DNA of 64,000 bases, from the NCBI RefSeq assembly GCF_947331435.1, contig NZ_CAMZOF010000009.1, forward strand, positions 186,001 through 250,000. The letters run 5' to 3'. The translations under genes were made by a program, and so were the position numbers. Under the pieces are notes generated by a model, which saw nothing but the letters and a program-made list of their open reading frames with translations, searched no databases and was not told where the DNA came from. Below are positions 42,559-50,687 of this stretch, one piece after another. The stretch's first letter is position 1, and every line of letters begins with the position of its first letter. The DNA comes from Pelagibius sp. Alg239-R121. GTDB taxonomy: Bacteria > Pseudomonadota > Alphaproteobacteria > Kiloniellales > Kiloniellaceae.

Positions 42559-44088
42559 TCAGTAATTGGAGTCGGGCAGGTGGTCGTCGGTGATCAAATC
42601 GCTGAACTGGGTGAACTCACCATTGAACCCAAGTTCGACCGTGCCGATCGGTCCGTGACGCTGCTTCGCGATGATAACCTCCGCTTTGTTCCGCGAGGCT
42701 TCCAGGTCCTCGTCATACTTGGCCATGCGCTCGCGGAACTTCTCGGGCGTTTCATTGCCGCGCGCACCTGGCTTCTCGCGGGCCAGATAGTATTCTTCGC
42801 GGTATAGGAAGACCACCATATCCGCGTCTTGCTCGATAGAGCCTGACTCGCGGAGATCCGCGAGTTGAGGGCGCTTATCGTCGCGTTGCTCGGTTTGCCG
42901 CGACAACTGCGACAGAGCGATGACCGGCACGTCGAGTTCCTTGGCAATACCCTTCAGGCCACGGGTGATTTCAGAGACTTCCTGAACCCGGTTTTCACTG
43001 CGGCGCCCCGGAGGGCCCGACATCAGCTGCAAGTAGTCAATGACGATTAGATCGAGACCGTGCTGACGCTTAAGCCGCCGGGTGCGTGTTCTGAGCGCGG
43101 GAATGTTCAAAGCCGGTGTATCGTCGATGAACATCTTGAGACTGTGCAGCTTGCGGCTGGCCTGGAACAGACGTTCGAATTCCGTGTCGTGAATTTCACC
43201 GCGCCGCATGGAGTCGGAGCGCACATGCGCTTGCTCGGAAAGAATACGGGTTGCGAGCTGCTCGGCGGACATCTCGAGCGAGAAGAAGGCGACGACTTGC
43301 GGAACCTCGGCCAATTCACCGGTCGGATCCTTGGTCAGCTTGTTGTTCGAGGCGGCATGGAATGCCACATTGGTGGCAAAGGTGGTTTTACCCATCGATG
43401 GGCGCGCGGCGAGGATGATCAAATCCGAGTTATGCAAACCGCCCATCAACTTGTCGAGATCGCGAAAACCGGTCGGCACACCCGCTACTCCGGTTTCCTG
43501 CTGCATGGCCGTCTCGGTCATGTGCAACGACTCGACCACGGCATCCTTGAAGCTGGTAAAGCCGCCTTCAGTCTGACCGATCTCGGCTAGATTATAGAGC
43601 TTCGCCTCTGCCGATTCGATCTGCTGTGCCGCGCTCAGATCAAGGTCATGGTCAAATGCGTCATTGACCACTTCGCCACCAAGATCGATCAGTACGCGGC
43701 GCAGGTAGAGGTCATGGATCGTCTTGCCGTAATCCAACGCATTGATGATCGTGACGTAGCTGCTTTGCAGCTTGGCGAGATACTGTGCGCCTCCGACCTC
43801 GGTCAGTCCTTCGTCGCCTTCGAAAAGGTTCTTTAAGGTAACGGCATTTGCGATCTGGCCGCGTTCGATGATCCGGCCGCAGGCGTCGAATATCCGGCCA
43901 TGGACCGGGTCGGCAAAATGATCGGCCTGCAGAAAGTCGGAAACCCGTTCGTAGGCGCGGTTGTTGGCAAGCACTGCGCCCAACAAAGCCTGCTCGGCTT
44001 CGTAGTTGACCGGTGGGCTGCGTAACAATTCGCTATCGTCTTCGATGACGGGTAGGGGCGCGAAGGTTGATGACTGTGTGTTGTCCAT
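42559..44088 (-). CDS. dnaB: Replicative DNA helicase DnaB
   Basis: The hexameric 5'-3' helicase of the replisome, 509 residues. The N-terminal domain begins PPVNYEAEQALLGAVLANN; the RecA-like domain has Walker A AARPSMGKTTFA (about 208-219), Walker B LIVIDYLQLM, and LSQLSRQTEQR. The C-terminal KQRHGPIGTVELGFNG is diagnostic. No intein is present. The leader holds two DnaA-box-like sequences. It sits between rplI and alr on the minus strand. Confidence 0.97.
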   Translation of the reverse strand: MDNTQSSTFAPLPVIEDDSELLRSPPVNYEAEQALLGAVLANNRAYERVSDFLQADHFADPVHGRIFDACGRIIERGQIANAVTLKNLFEGDEGLTEVGGAQYLAKLQSSYVTIINALDYGKTIHDLYLRRVLIDLGGEVVNDAFDHDLDLSAAQQIESAEAKLYNLAEIGQTEGGFTSFKDAVVESLHMTETAMQQETGVAGVPTGFRDLDKLMGGLHNSDLIILAARPSMGKTTFATNVAFHAASNNKLTKDPTGELAEVPQVVAFFSLEMSAEQLATRILSEQAHVRSDSMRRGEIHDTEFERLFQASRKLHSLKMFIDDTPALNIPALRTRTRRLKRQHGLDLIVIDYLQLMSGPPGRRSENRVQEVSEITRGLKGIAKELDVPVIALSQLSRQTEQRDDKRPQLADLRESGSIEQDADMVVFLYREEYYLAREKPGARGNETPEKFRERMAKYDEDLEASRNKAEVIIAKQRHGPIGTVELGFNGEFTQFSDLITDDHLPDSNY

Positions 44089-44135
44089 GGCGAAAGAAAC
44101 TATCAGATCGTTGATCCGGAGCCTACCTGCGGGGC

Positions 44136-44163
44136 TGTGGGTAACAAAAAATAACGTGGATAA
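44136..44163 (-). promoter_or_regulatory. Two DnaA-box-like 9-mers upstream of dnaB
   Basis: On the minus strand TTACCCACA (44144-44136) and TTATCCACG (44163-44155), each one mismatch from TTATCCACA, are 19 bases apart and separated by an A-rich tract. They lie 48-75 bases before the dnaB start. DnaA control of dnaB is a reasonable inference, not shown. Confidence 0.4.
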
Positions 44164-44205
44164 CTTGATCCCAAGACTACGGCAATTTCGTGACCCTAAA
44201 ACACA

Positions 44206-44235
44206 AAGCGGCGGCCCTAATGCGGGCCGCCGCTT
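44206..44235 (-). terminator. Intrinsic terminator of the rpsF-rpsR-rplI operon
   Basis: AAGCGGCGGCCC and GGGCCGCCGCTT form a perfect 12-bp stem with a 6-base loop. On the minus strand it lies 25 bases after the rplI stop and is followed by TTTGTGTTTTAGG. Confidence 0.8.
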
Positions 44236-44260
44236 CGATTTATCGGATTAGCGGAGAGGT

Positions 44261-44884
44261 TTAGGCCTTCGCCTCTTCCTCGTCCGTTACCGCTGACTGA
44301 CCTTCGTCCTCAGATTCGGCTTCAGCGCGCGACTCGGCGGCTTCGGCTGCGATCTCTCTGGCGACGGCAGCGTCCTCGGCGTCACGCAGTTCGGCTGCGT
44401 TGAATGCAGAACCTGTCTCGGCCTGAGTCTCCGCTTCCTCTGCAGAACGAGCGACGTTCACATTTACGTCCACGGAGACTTCGGGATGCAGCACGACCTT
44501 GACCGTGTGCATGCCGAGCGTCTTGATCACCGCGTTCAGGCTGACCTGCTTGCGGTCGATCGTGAAACCGGCTTCGCTCACGGCATCTGAGATGTCGCGG
44601 TTGGTAACCGATCCGTAGAGCTGACCCGATTCGCCTGCTTGACGGATGACGATGATCGAAAGGCCGTCCATCTTTTCGGCAACCTTTTCGGCCTCGCCCT
44701 TGCGTTCAAGGTTTTCGGCTTCGAGCTGGGCTTTCTGCGTCTCGAACTGCTCAAGGTTAACCTTGGTTGCCCGAAGAGCTTTCTTCTGCGGCAGAAGGTA
44801 GTTGCGTGCGAAGCCGGGTTTGACACTGACGACTTCACCCATCTGCCCGAGTTTCTCGATACGTTCGAGTAGAATGATTTCCAT
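44261..44884 (-). CDS. rplI: 50S ribosomal protein L9
   Basis: L9 binds 23S rRNA and bridges to the L1 stalk region. The start [22 protein letters not shown]...GFARNYLLP is canonical; the C-terminal domain is complete by about residue 146. After that a 60-residue tail rich in Ala and Glu ([11 protein letters not shown]...DEEEAKA) extends the protein to 207 residues against about 149 in Escherichia coli; acidic tails are common in alphaproteobacterial L9. Third gene of the S6-S18-L9 operon. Confidence 0.96.
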   Translation of the reverse strand: MEIILLERIEKLGQMGEVVSVKPGFARNYLLPQKKALRATKVNLEQFETQKAQLEAENLERKGEAEKVAEKMDGLSIIVIRQAGESGQLYGSVTNRDISDAVSEAGFTIDRKQVSLNAVIKTLGMHTVKVVLHPEVSVDVNVNVARSAEEAETQAETGSAFNAAELRDAEDAAVAREIAAEAAESRAEAESEDEGQSAVTDEEEAKA

Positions 44885-44902
44885 GATTATCGTCCTTCCG
44901 TC

Positions 44903-45160
44903 TTACTTCAGAACGTATGGCAGAAGAGCGAGATAGCGGGCGCGCTTGATCGCTTTGGCGAGCTCACGCTGCTTCTTCGTCGAAACTGCGGTGATCCGGC
45001 TGGGAACAATCTTGCCACGCTCCGAAACGAACCGCTGCAGAAGACGCACATCCTTGTGGTCGATCTTAGGCGAATTCGGGCCCGAGAAAGGGCAGCTCTT
45101 GCGGCGACGAAAGAATGGGCGGCGTCCACCGGAACCTTGACTGACAACGCGAATGGTCAT
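44903..45160 (-). CDS. rpsR: 30S ribosomal protein S18
   Basis: An 85-residue S18, binding 16S rRNA with S6 on the platform. Diagnostic parts are [34 protein letters not shown] and [21 protein letters not shown]. The start overlaps the rpsF stop by four bases, which fits equal production of S6 and S18. Confidence 0.97.
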   Translation of the reverse strand: MTIRVVSQGSGGRRPFFRRRKSCPFSGPNSPKIDHKDVRLLQRFVSERGKIVPSRITAVSTKKQRELAKAIKRARYLALLPYVLK

Positions 45161-45621
45161 GCGCTTTCTCCTTCAGCACTAGCAGCAGCAGCCGGCTTCG
45201 GAGCCGAGTCGTGGGAACGTGGCGGTCGGTTGTCACGGCCACCATCCCGGCCACCTTCGTGGCGACGGCCACCGCGGCCACCGCGCTCATCGCGGCTGTG
45301 ACGATTCTGCATGACGACAGACGGGCCTTCTTCCAACTCGTCGACGCGAGTCGTCAGATAGCGCAGAACGTCGTCGTTCAGGCGCATAACGCGTTCCATT
45401 TCGTGGATTGCGTCAGACGGCGCATCGATGTTCAGGAGAACATAGTGCCCTTTGCGATTCTTTTTGATCCGATAGGCAAGGTTACGCAGGCCCCAGTACT
45501 CGTGCTTGGCCACAGAACCCTGGTTATCGGTAAGGATAGTGCTCAATTGTTCGACCAGGCCTTCAACCTGGGTCGAAGCAATATCTTGGCGCGCGATCAA
45601 CACGCACTCATATAATGCCAT
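45157..45621 (-). CDS. rpsF: 30S ribosomal protein S6
   Basis: A 154-residue S6, partner of S18 in the 30S platform. Core motifs are [36 protein letters not shown] and [16 protein letters not shown]. After residue about 113 a low-complexity tail has RGGRGGRR and other Arg/Gly and Ala-rich segments. ATG 45621 follows GAGGAG; the frame is open further upstream to 45678, but that extension has no family support. Confidence 0.95.
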   Translation of the reverse strand: MALYECVLIARQDIASTQVEGLVEQLSTILTDNQGSVAKHEYWGLRNLAYRIKKNRKGHYVLLNIDAPSDAIHEMERVMRLNDDVLRYLTTRVDELEEGPSVVMQNRHSRDERGGRGGRRHEGGRDGGRDNRPPRSHDSAPKPAAAASAEGESA

Positions 45622-45946
45622 GTTTGAACTCCTCACGGCTGTTATCGGGCCGGAGCTGGTGCTTCCACACTCAGCCAATCGACCCTAGCCGGCAGTGACG
45701 TGTTCCGCGCACGCTTGCCGGCAAGGAGTAAGTCTATTAGCGGATACTTCGAAGCGCGCGACTATACAGAAAAGACCGTGTGGTGCAAGAGCCGAGTCTA
45801 TCAGGCGAAGATGCCCGGAAATTAAGGGTTTTTCAGGCTTTGACGAGTGGAAAAACACCGGGCATGGGTGGAAAGCTTGACAGAGAAGGCGTCAGGAGTA
45901 TGTCTGAGCGCGATTTCTTAGCCAAAAACCGAACTGGAGTAGGGGT
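45622..45946. other. 325-base divergent region between rpsF and fabD
   Basis: Holds the rpsF promoter (listed separately), a roughly 130-base rpsF leader and the upstream region of fabD. The leader contains CCGATAACAGCCGTGAGGAG just before rpsF; CCG-containing S6:S18-binding leaders regulate this operon in many bacteria, so an autoregulatory element is possible, but I cannot confirm its fold. GCCGGC occurs twice in the leader. Confidence 0.4.
45761..45788 (-). promoter_or_regulatory. Predicted sigma-70 type promoter of rpsF-rpsR-rplI
   Basis: On the minus strand TTGCAC (45788-45783), 16-base spacer, TATAGT (45766-45761). Transcription would start near 45754 and leave a leader of about 130 bases. 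Confidence 0.6.
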
Positions 45947-46888
45947 ATGAGCCGGGCGTTTGTCTTTCCTGGTCAAGGATCGCAGGCCGTCGGAATGGGA
46001 AAGGACCTTGCCGAGGCCTTTCCCGTTGCCAGACAGGTCTTCGAAGAGGTTGATGATGCGCTCGAGCAGCATCTGTCCCGGTTGATGTTCGAGGGACCGC
46101 TAGAGGATTTGACGCTGACCGAGAATGCCCAGCCGGCTCTCATGGCGGTGAGTCTGGCCGTAGTACGTGTGTTACAAGCCGAAGCCGGCGTAAATCTGGC
46201 TGATAAGGCGGCTTTCGTCGCCGGTCATTCGCTGGGCGAGTATTCCGCGCTTGCAGCGGCGGGCACCTTTGCGTTGTCCGATGCGGCGCGTCTGTTAAAG
46301 CGACGCGGTCAGGCAATGCAGCGGGCTGTTCCCGTAGGTGAGGGCGCCATGGCGGCGATCCTTGGGCTTGATCTTGACGTGGTTAAGGAGCTGTCCAACG
46401 AAGCCGCTGAGGACGAAGTCTGTACACCTGCCAATGACAACGCGCCCGGACAGGTTGTCGTGAGCGGGCATAGCGCTGCCGTCGAACGGGCGATAGTTCT
46501 TGCGAAGGAGCGTGGCGCCAAGCGGTCGTTGCTTTTACCAGTCAGTGCGCCTTTTCATTGTTCGCTGATGGAGCCTGCGGCAGATGAGATGCGTGAGGCC
46601 TTGGGGAACGTAAACCTTCAGGCGCCGCGCATGTCTCTGGTCGCCAACGTGACGGCCGGCTCCGTCAACGACCCCGAAGCCATCCGCCGCCTGTTGGTCG
46701 AGCAGGTGACTGGGGCAGTACGTTGGCGCGAATCCGTCCTTTATCTTAAGGGGCAGGGGGTATCGGCCTTGTTCGAGTTGGGCGCAGGAAAGGTATTGGC
46801 TGGTCTGACACGGCGAATCGATCGGGATATGACCGGCCAGGCGGTTGGTACGCCTGAAGATATCGAATCGGTCCTGAAGCTGCTCTGA
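45947..46888 (+). CDS. fabD: Malonyl-CoA:ACP transacylase FabD
   Basis: Moves malonyl from CoA to ACP for fatty acid elongation (313 residues). It has FPGQGSQAVGMG at the N-terminus, the active-site Ser in AGHSLGEYSAL (about 95), the catalytic His in SAPFHCSLM (about 203) and the Gln/Asn site NENAQPAL-type motif TENAQPALMA. First gene of a fab cluster; its start follows GGAGTAGGGGT. Confidence 0.96.
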   Translation: MSRAFVFPGQGSQAVGMGKDLAEAFPVARQVFEEVDDALEQHLSRLMFEGPLEDLTLTENAQPALMAVSLAVVRVLQAEAGVNLADKAAFVAGHSLGEYSALAAAGTFALSDAARLLKRRGQAMQRAVPVGEGAMAAILGLDLDVVKELSNEAAEDEVCTPANDNAPGQVVVSGHSAAVERAIVLAKERGAKRSLLLPVSAPFHCSLMEPAADEMREALGNVNLQAPRMSLVANVTAGSVNDPEAIRRLLVEQVTGAVRWRESVLYLKGQGVSALFELGAGKVLAGLTRRIDRDMTGQAVGTPEDIESVLKLL

Positions 46889-46997
46889 ATTGCGTGGGGG
46901 TGTGGATTTGGACCCTTTAAGCTGTTAACACGAGAAATGAGTATTCGGGCTGCGTCGACACGACGGCCTGAGAGTGTAGCGAGCGGAGTACAAAGGT

Positions 46998-47735
46998 ATG
47001 TTCGATTTAACCGGCAAGGCGGCCCTGGTAACCGGAGCTTCGGGTGGCATCGGTGGTGCCATTGCAAAGGCGCTGCACGACAGGGGCGCGACCGTCGGTC
47101 TGACGGGTACGCGCGTCGAAGCGCTGGAAGCGGTTGCCTCAGAATTAGGGGCGCGGACGGCGGTGCTGCCCTGCAATCTCTCTGACCGGGACGCGGTTGC
47201 GGGACTGCCAGCACAGGCAGAAGCGGCGATGGGCAGCCTTGACATTCTCATCAATAATGCCGGTTTGACCCGGGATAATCTGGCTATGCGTCTGAAGGAT
47301 GAGGACTGGGATCAGGTCATCGAAGTTAATCTGACCTCTAGTTTTCGACTGGCGAAAGCCTGCCTGAGGGGCATGATGAAGCGGCGCTGGGGCCGGATCG
47401 TGGGGATCACATCAATCGTCGGGATTACGGGTAATCCCGGTCAGGTCAACTATGCAGCGTCCAAGGCCGGCATGATCGGCATGTCGAAATCCTTGGCACA
47501 GGAGATTGCGTCCCGCGGAATCACCGTGAATTGTGTGGCGCCGGGATTCATCAAAACCCCGATGACCGACGCACTGGACGAAAAACAGCACGAACATCTT
47601 TTGAACGGAATTCCGGCAGGGCGGCTTGGTCTGCCGGAGGACATTGCCGCTTCTGTAGTTTATCTCTCAAGTGACGAGGCGGCCTATGTTACCGGCCAGA
47701 CCTTGCATGTAAACGGCGGAATGGCCATGATATGA
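46998..47735 (+). CDS. fabG: 3-oxoacyl-ACP reductase FabG
   Basis: NADPH-dependent reductase of the elongation cycle, 245 residues. The cofactor loop is VTGASGGIGGAIA (about 12-24), with NNAG, and the catalytic Ser-Tyr-Lys in ITSIVGITGNPGQVNYAASK. The C-terminus (YVTGQTLHVNGGMAMI) is typical of FabG and separates it from generic SDRs. Between fabD and acpP. Confidence 0.96.
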   Translation: MFDLTGKAALVTGASGGIGGAIAKALHDRGATVGLTGTRVEALEAVASELGARTAVLPCNLSDRDAVAGLPAQAEAAMGSLDILINNAGLTRDNLAMRLKDEDWDQVIEVNLTSSFRLAKACLRGMMKRRWGRIVGITSIVGITGNPGQVNYAASKAGMIGMSKSLAQEIASRGITVNCVAPGFIKTPMTDALDEKQHEHLLNGIPAGRLGLPEDIAASVVYLSSDEAAYVTGQTLHVNGGMAMI

Positions 47736-47776
47736 GGGAGTTTTGGGGGCGTTTCGGATATTCTCTTCCGTGACCG

Positions 47777-47806
47777 TTGGCAAACCCGGAAAAACTATGA
47801 TATGAG
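47777..47806 (+). promoter_or_regulatory. Possible promoter for acpP
   Basis: TTGGCA (47777-47782), 18-base spacer, TATGAG (47801-47806), 93 bases before acpP. A separate promoter would fit the high expression usual for ACP. The -35 is the same hexamer as proposed for guaB. Confidence 0.4.
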
Positions 47807-47898
47807 GCGGCGCTCTGCTGCACCGCAGGAGACAAATCGACCAAAACGGTCTCTGCTTCCCGCCACGAAGCGCTAGCTAAATCTGAGGGCTAAGGTTT

Positions 47899-48135
47899 AT
47901 GAGCAACGATACTGCCGAACGCGTAAAAAAGATTGTCGTCGAACACCTGGGTGTTGATGAGGCAAAAGTTTCCGACACCGCGAGTTTTATCGACGATCTT
48001 GGGGCTGACAGTCTCGATACCGTCGAACTCGTAATGGCTTTCGAGGAAGAGTTCGGGTGTGAAATTCCCGACGACGCTGCTGAGAAGATCGTCACCGTTA
48101 AGGACGCGATCGACTTTATTCAGGACAATGCCTGA
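47899..48135 (+). CDS. acpP: Acyl carrier protein
   Basis: A 78-residue acidic carrier protein of fatty acid synthesis. The 4'-phosphopantetheine site is the Ser in [19 protein letters not shown] (Ser 37). N- and C-terminal helices ([31 protein letters not shown]) are canonical. Followed by a strong hairpin before fabF, which may raise its mRNA level relative to fabF. Confidence 0.97.
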   Translation: MSNDTAERVKKIVVEHLGVDEAKVSDTASFIDDLGADSLDTVELVMAFEEEFGCEIPDDAAEKIVTVKDAIDFIQDNA

Positions 48136-48149
48136 AGTTTCGGGTCTGT

Positions 48150-48174
48150 CGGTGCCGGGCCTATCCCGGTGCCG
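48150..48174 (+). other. Hairpin between acpP and fabF
   Basis: CGGTGCCGGG, loop CCTAT, CCCGGTGCCG: as RNA all ten pairs form, two of them G-U. No T-tract follows directly, so it is more likely an mRNA-end stabiliser or partial attenuator than a full terminator. Confidence 0.55.
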
Positions 48175-48216
48175 CTACCGAAAATCGCAGTTTTCCGTAA
48201 TTATTGAATGTAAGTT

Positions 48217-49482
48217 ATGAGACGAGTCGTCGTCACGGGTCTCGGGCTTGTTACCCCGCTTGGATCAGGCGTCTCTTATGTATGGGATCGCCTGTTAAAC
48301 GGGAACTCAGGCATTCGAGCCGTCACAGAATTCGATGTTTCGGATATTCCGTCACGAGTCGCAGGTGCGGTCTGGAGCGGAGATACGAACGAAGGCCGCT
48401 TTAACGCCGACGATTACATGGCGCCGAAGGATCAGCGTAAAGTTGATCGCTTCATCGTCTATGGAATGGCGGCTGCACAGCAGGCTGTTGAGGATGCTGG
48501 TTGGACGCCAGAGGATGAAGAAAGCCTCTTGCGGACAGGAGTCATGATCGGCTCGGGTATTGGCGGTCTTCAAACCATCGCTGATGGAGCAGTCACTCTT
48601 AAGGAGCGGGGCGCCAGAAAGCTTTCACCGTTCTTTATTCCGGCTGCGCTGATCAACCTGATCTCGGGTCAGGTTTCCATCCGATACGGCTTTCGTGGAC
48701 CGAACCATTCAGCGGTAACGGCGTGTTCGACCGGCGCGCATGCAATCGGTGACGCAGCACGTTTGATCATGCTCGGTGATGCCGACGTTATGGTGGCAGG
48801 TGGTGCGGAAGCGGCGGTCTGCCGGTTGGGAATGGCCGGTTTTGCAGCTTCACGGGCGCTTTCGACTGGGTTCAACGATACACCCGAACGCGCATCGCGG
48901 CCCTGGGATGTGGATCGGGATGGCTTTGTGATCGGTGAAGGTTCCGGTGTCGTGGTTCTCGAAGATCTCGAACATGCCAAGGCACGCGGCGCGAAGATAT
49001 ATGGTGAGGTCGTTGGCTACGGTCTGTCAGGCGATGCCCACCATATCACGGCGCCACCAGCAGATGGTAACGGTGGTTTCCGCGCGATGTCTGCCGCTCT
49101 TCAGCGTGCCGGCATCAATGCGTCGGATATCGACTATATCAATGCGCACGGCACTTCGACGCCGTTGGGTGACGAGATCGAATTGGGGGCGGTGAAGCGC
49201 TTGTTTGGAAGCGATAACACCGGACTGAGTATGTCCTCCACCAAATCGGCGATCGGTCATCTTCTGGGCGCTGCAGGTGCGGTGGAATCGATTTTCTGCA
49301 TCCTTGCGCTCCGTGATCAGGTGGTTCCGCCGACCTTGAACCTCGATAAACCGTCCGAGAGTTGCGAGGGAGTCGACCTCGTGCCTCATGAGGCGCGTCA
49401 GCGGCAGGTCAAATACGCGCTCTCAAATTCCTTCGGGTTCGGGGGCACTAACGCGAGTCTTGTTCTCGCGGCAAATAACTAG
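48217..49482 (+). CDS. fabF: 3-oxoacyl-ACP synthase II FabF
   Basis: Condensing enzyme of fatty acid elongation, 421 residues. The Cys-His-His triad is in VTACSTGAHAIG (Cys about 169), INAHGTSTPLGD (His about 311) and SAIGHLLGAAGA (His about 348). Starts MRRVVVTGLGLVTPLG. FabF also helps adjust unsaturated fatty acids with temperature in other bacteria. mltG follows after five bases. Confidence 0.96.
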   Translation: MRRVVVTGLGLVTPLGSGVSYVWDRLLNGNSGIRAVTEFDVSDIPSRVAGAVWSGDTNEGRFNADDYMAPKDQRKVDRFIVYGMAAAQQAVEDAGWTPEDEESLLRTGVMIGSGIGGLQTIADGAVTLKERGARKLSPFFIPAALINLISGQVSIRYGFRGPNHSAVTACSTGAHAIGDAARLIMLGDADVMVAGGAEAAVCRLGMAGFAASRALSTGFNDTPERASRPWDVDRDGFVIGEGSGVVVLEDLEHAKARGAKIYGEVVGYGLSGDAHHITAPPADGNGGFRAMSAALQRAGINASDIDYINAHGTSTPLGDEIELGAVKRLFGSDNTGLSMSSTKSAIGHLLGAAGAVESIFCILALRDQVVPPTLNLDKPSESCEGVDLVPHEARQRQVKYALSNSFGFGGTNASLVLAANN

Positions 49483-49487
49483 ACGCG

Positions 49488-50477
49488 ATGACCTGGAGAC
49501 GGGTTTGCGGCTTAGTCGCGACCGCCGCCGTCGTCTTGGCGATCGCGGGCAGTGTCATTTGGTTTAAGGGCCGGGAACGCTTTGAGCGACCCGGCCCTTT
49601 GCGTGCCGAGACCATTGTGAACGTGCCTTTGGGCAGTGGTCTTGATGCGATCGCGATGCTGCTCGAAAAAGACGGTGTCATTGAGGACGAGCGCATTTTT
49701 CGTGTTGGCGTCCGGATTGTCGGAAAAGCTCGTTCACTGAAAGCCGGAGAGTACGCCTTTCCGGCAGGCGTTTCGATGCGTGACGCGATGAACGTCCTGG
49801 CCAGCGGCGCCACTGTGGTGCGCCGTTTGACCATTGCCGAGGGTCTAACCAGCCGAGAAGCGGTTGCACTGATTGATGCGGCGGAAGGACTGGAAGGCGA
49901 GGTTGACACTGTTCCTCCAGAAGGCAGTTTGCTGCCCGAAACCTATCATTACCGGCGTGGCGATAGCCGGCAGGATATCGTCAAGCGTATGCGTGTTGCG
50001 CGCGATGATATGCTCTCGGAGCTTTGGGCGGTGCGCGCGGAAAAGCTACCGATTAAGACACCGGAAGAGGCGCTGGTTCTGGCTTCGATTGTGGAAAAGG
50101 AAACAGGGATTCCCGACGAACGCGGGCTGGTTGCCGGTGTCTTCGTAAACCGTTTGCGCAAGGGTATGCGCCTGCAGTCGGACCCGACAGTGACCTATGG
50201 TCTTACTCTTGGCGAAAGACCATTGGGCCGCAACCTCACCCGGAATGATCTGAAGAAGCCGACACCCTATAACACCTATGTTATCGACGGACTGCCGCCG
50301 AGTCCGATTGCAAACGTCGGTCGCGCCGCGTTAGAAGCCGTGTTGAATCCCGTCAAGACAAGCTATCTCTATTTCGTTGCCGATGGGACTGGCGGCCATG
50401 CCTTTGCCAAGTCTCTTAAGGAGCACAACAGGAATGTTGCGAAGTGGCGGAAGATAAAAAAGGCGGGCTCGAAGTAG
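49488..50477 (+). CDS. mltG: Endolytic murein transglycosylase MltG
   Basis: A 329-residue inner-membrane glycan-strand cleaving enzyme thought to end nascent peptidoglycan chains. One N-terminal helix (VCGLVATAAVVLAIAGSVIWF), a LysM-like part, then the YceG domain with the catalytic Glu in LVLASIVEKETG, RLRKGMRLQSDPTVTYG and TPYNTYVIDGLPPSPI. It is coupled to the fab cluster in many proteobacteria. Confidence 0.95.
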   Translation: MTWRRVCGLVATAAVVLAIAGSVIWFKGRERFERPGPLRAETIVNVPLGSGLDAIAMLLEKDGVIEDERIFRVGVRIVGKARSLKAGEYAFPAGVSMRDAMNVLASGATVVRRLTIAEGLTSREAVALIDAAEGLEGEVDTVPPEGSLLPETYHYRRGDSRQDIVKRMRVARDDMLSELWAVRAEKLPIKTPEEALVLASIVEKETGIPDERGLVAGVFVNRLRKGMRLQSDPTVTYGLTLGERPLGRNLTRNDLKKPTPYNTYVIDGLPPSPIANVGRAALEAVLNPVKTSYLYFVADGTGGHAFAKSLKEHNRNVAKWRKIKKAGSK

Positions 50478-50687
50478 GAACAAGCTTCGCGAGGGCACCG
50501 TTCGGATTGCTCTCCTTTCCATCCCACTGAACGGGTCCTGGTCCACGTTTGACTCTGCTTGATGTGAATACAACCGGTGTTTCGTAATTAGGGTTGAGTC
50601 TTCATCGCAATCCGCAAAATAAAATGTTTGTTAACCATACTGAAAACACCATTGCGGTAGTATGCTGACGAAACTGTCTTGCTGGTG

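Noticed and set aside
42559-44088. Possible intein in dnaB
   Set aside because: The Walker A and downstream motifs are uninterrupted and the length is normal.
44261-44884. Long acidic C-terminal tail of L9 as a novelty
   Set aside because: Similar Ala/Glu-rich tails are common in alphaproteobacterial L9 proteins.
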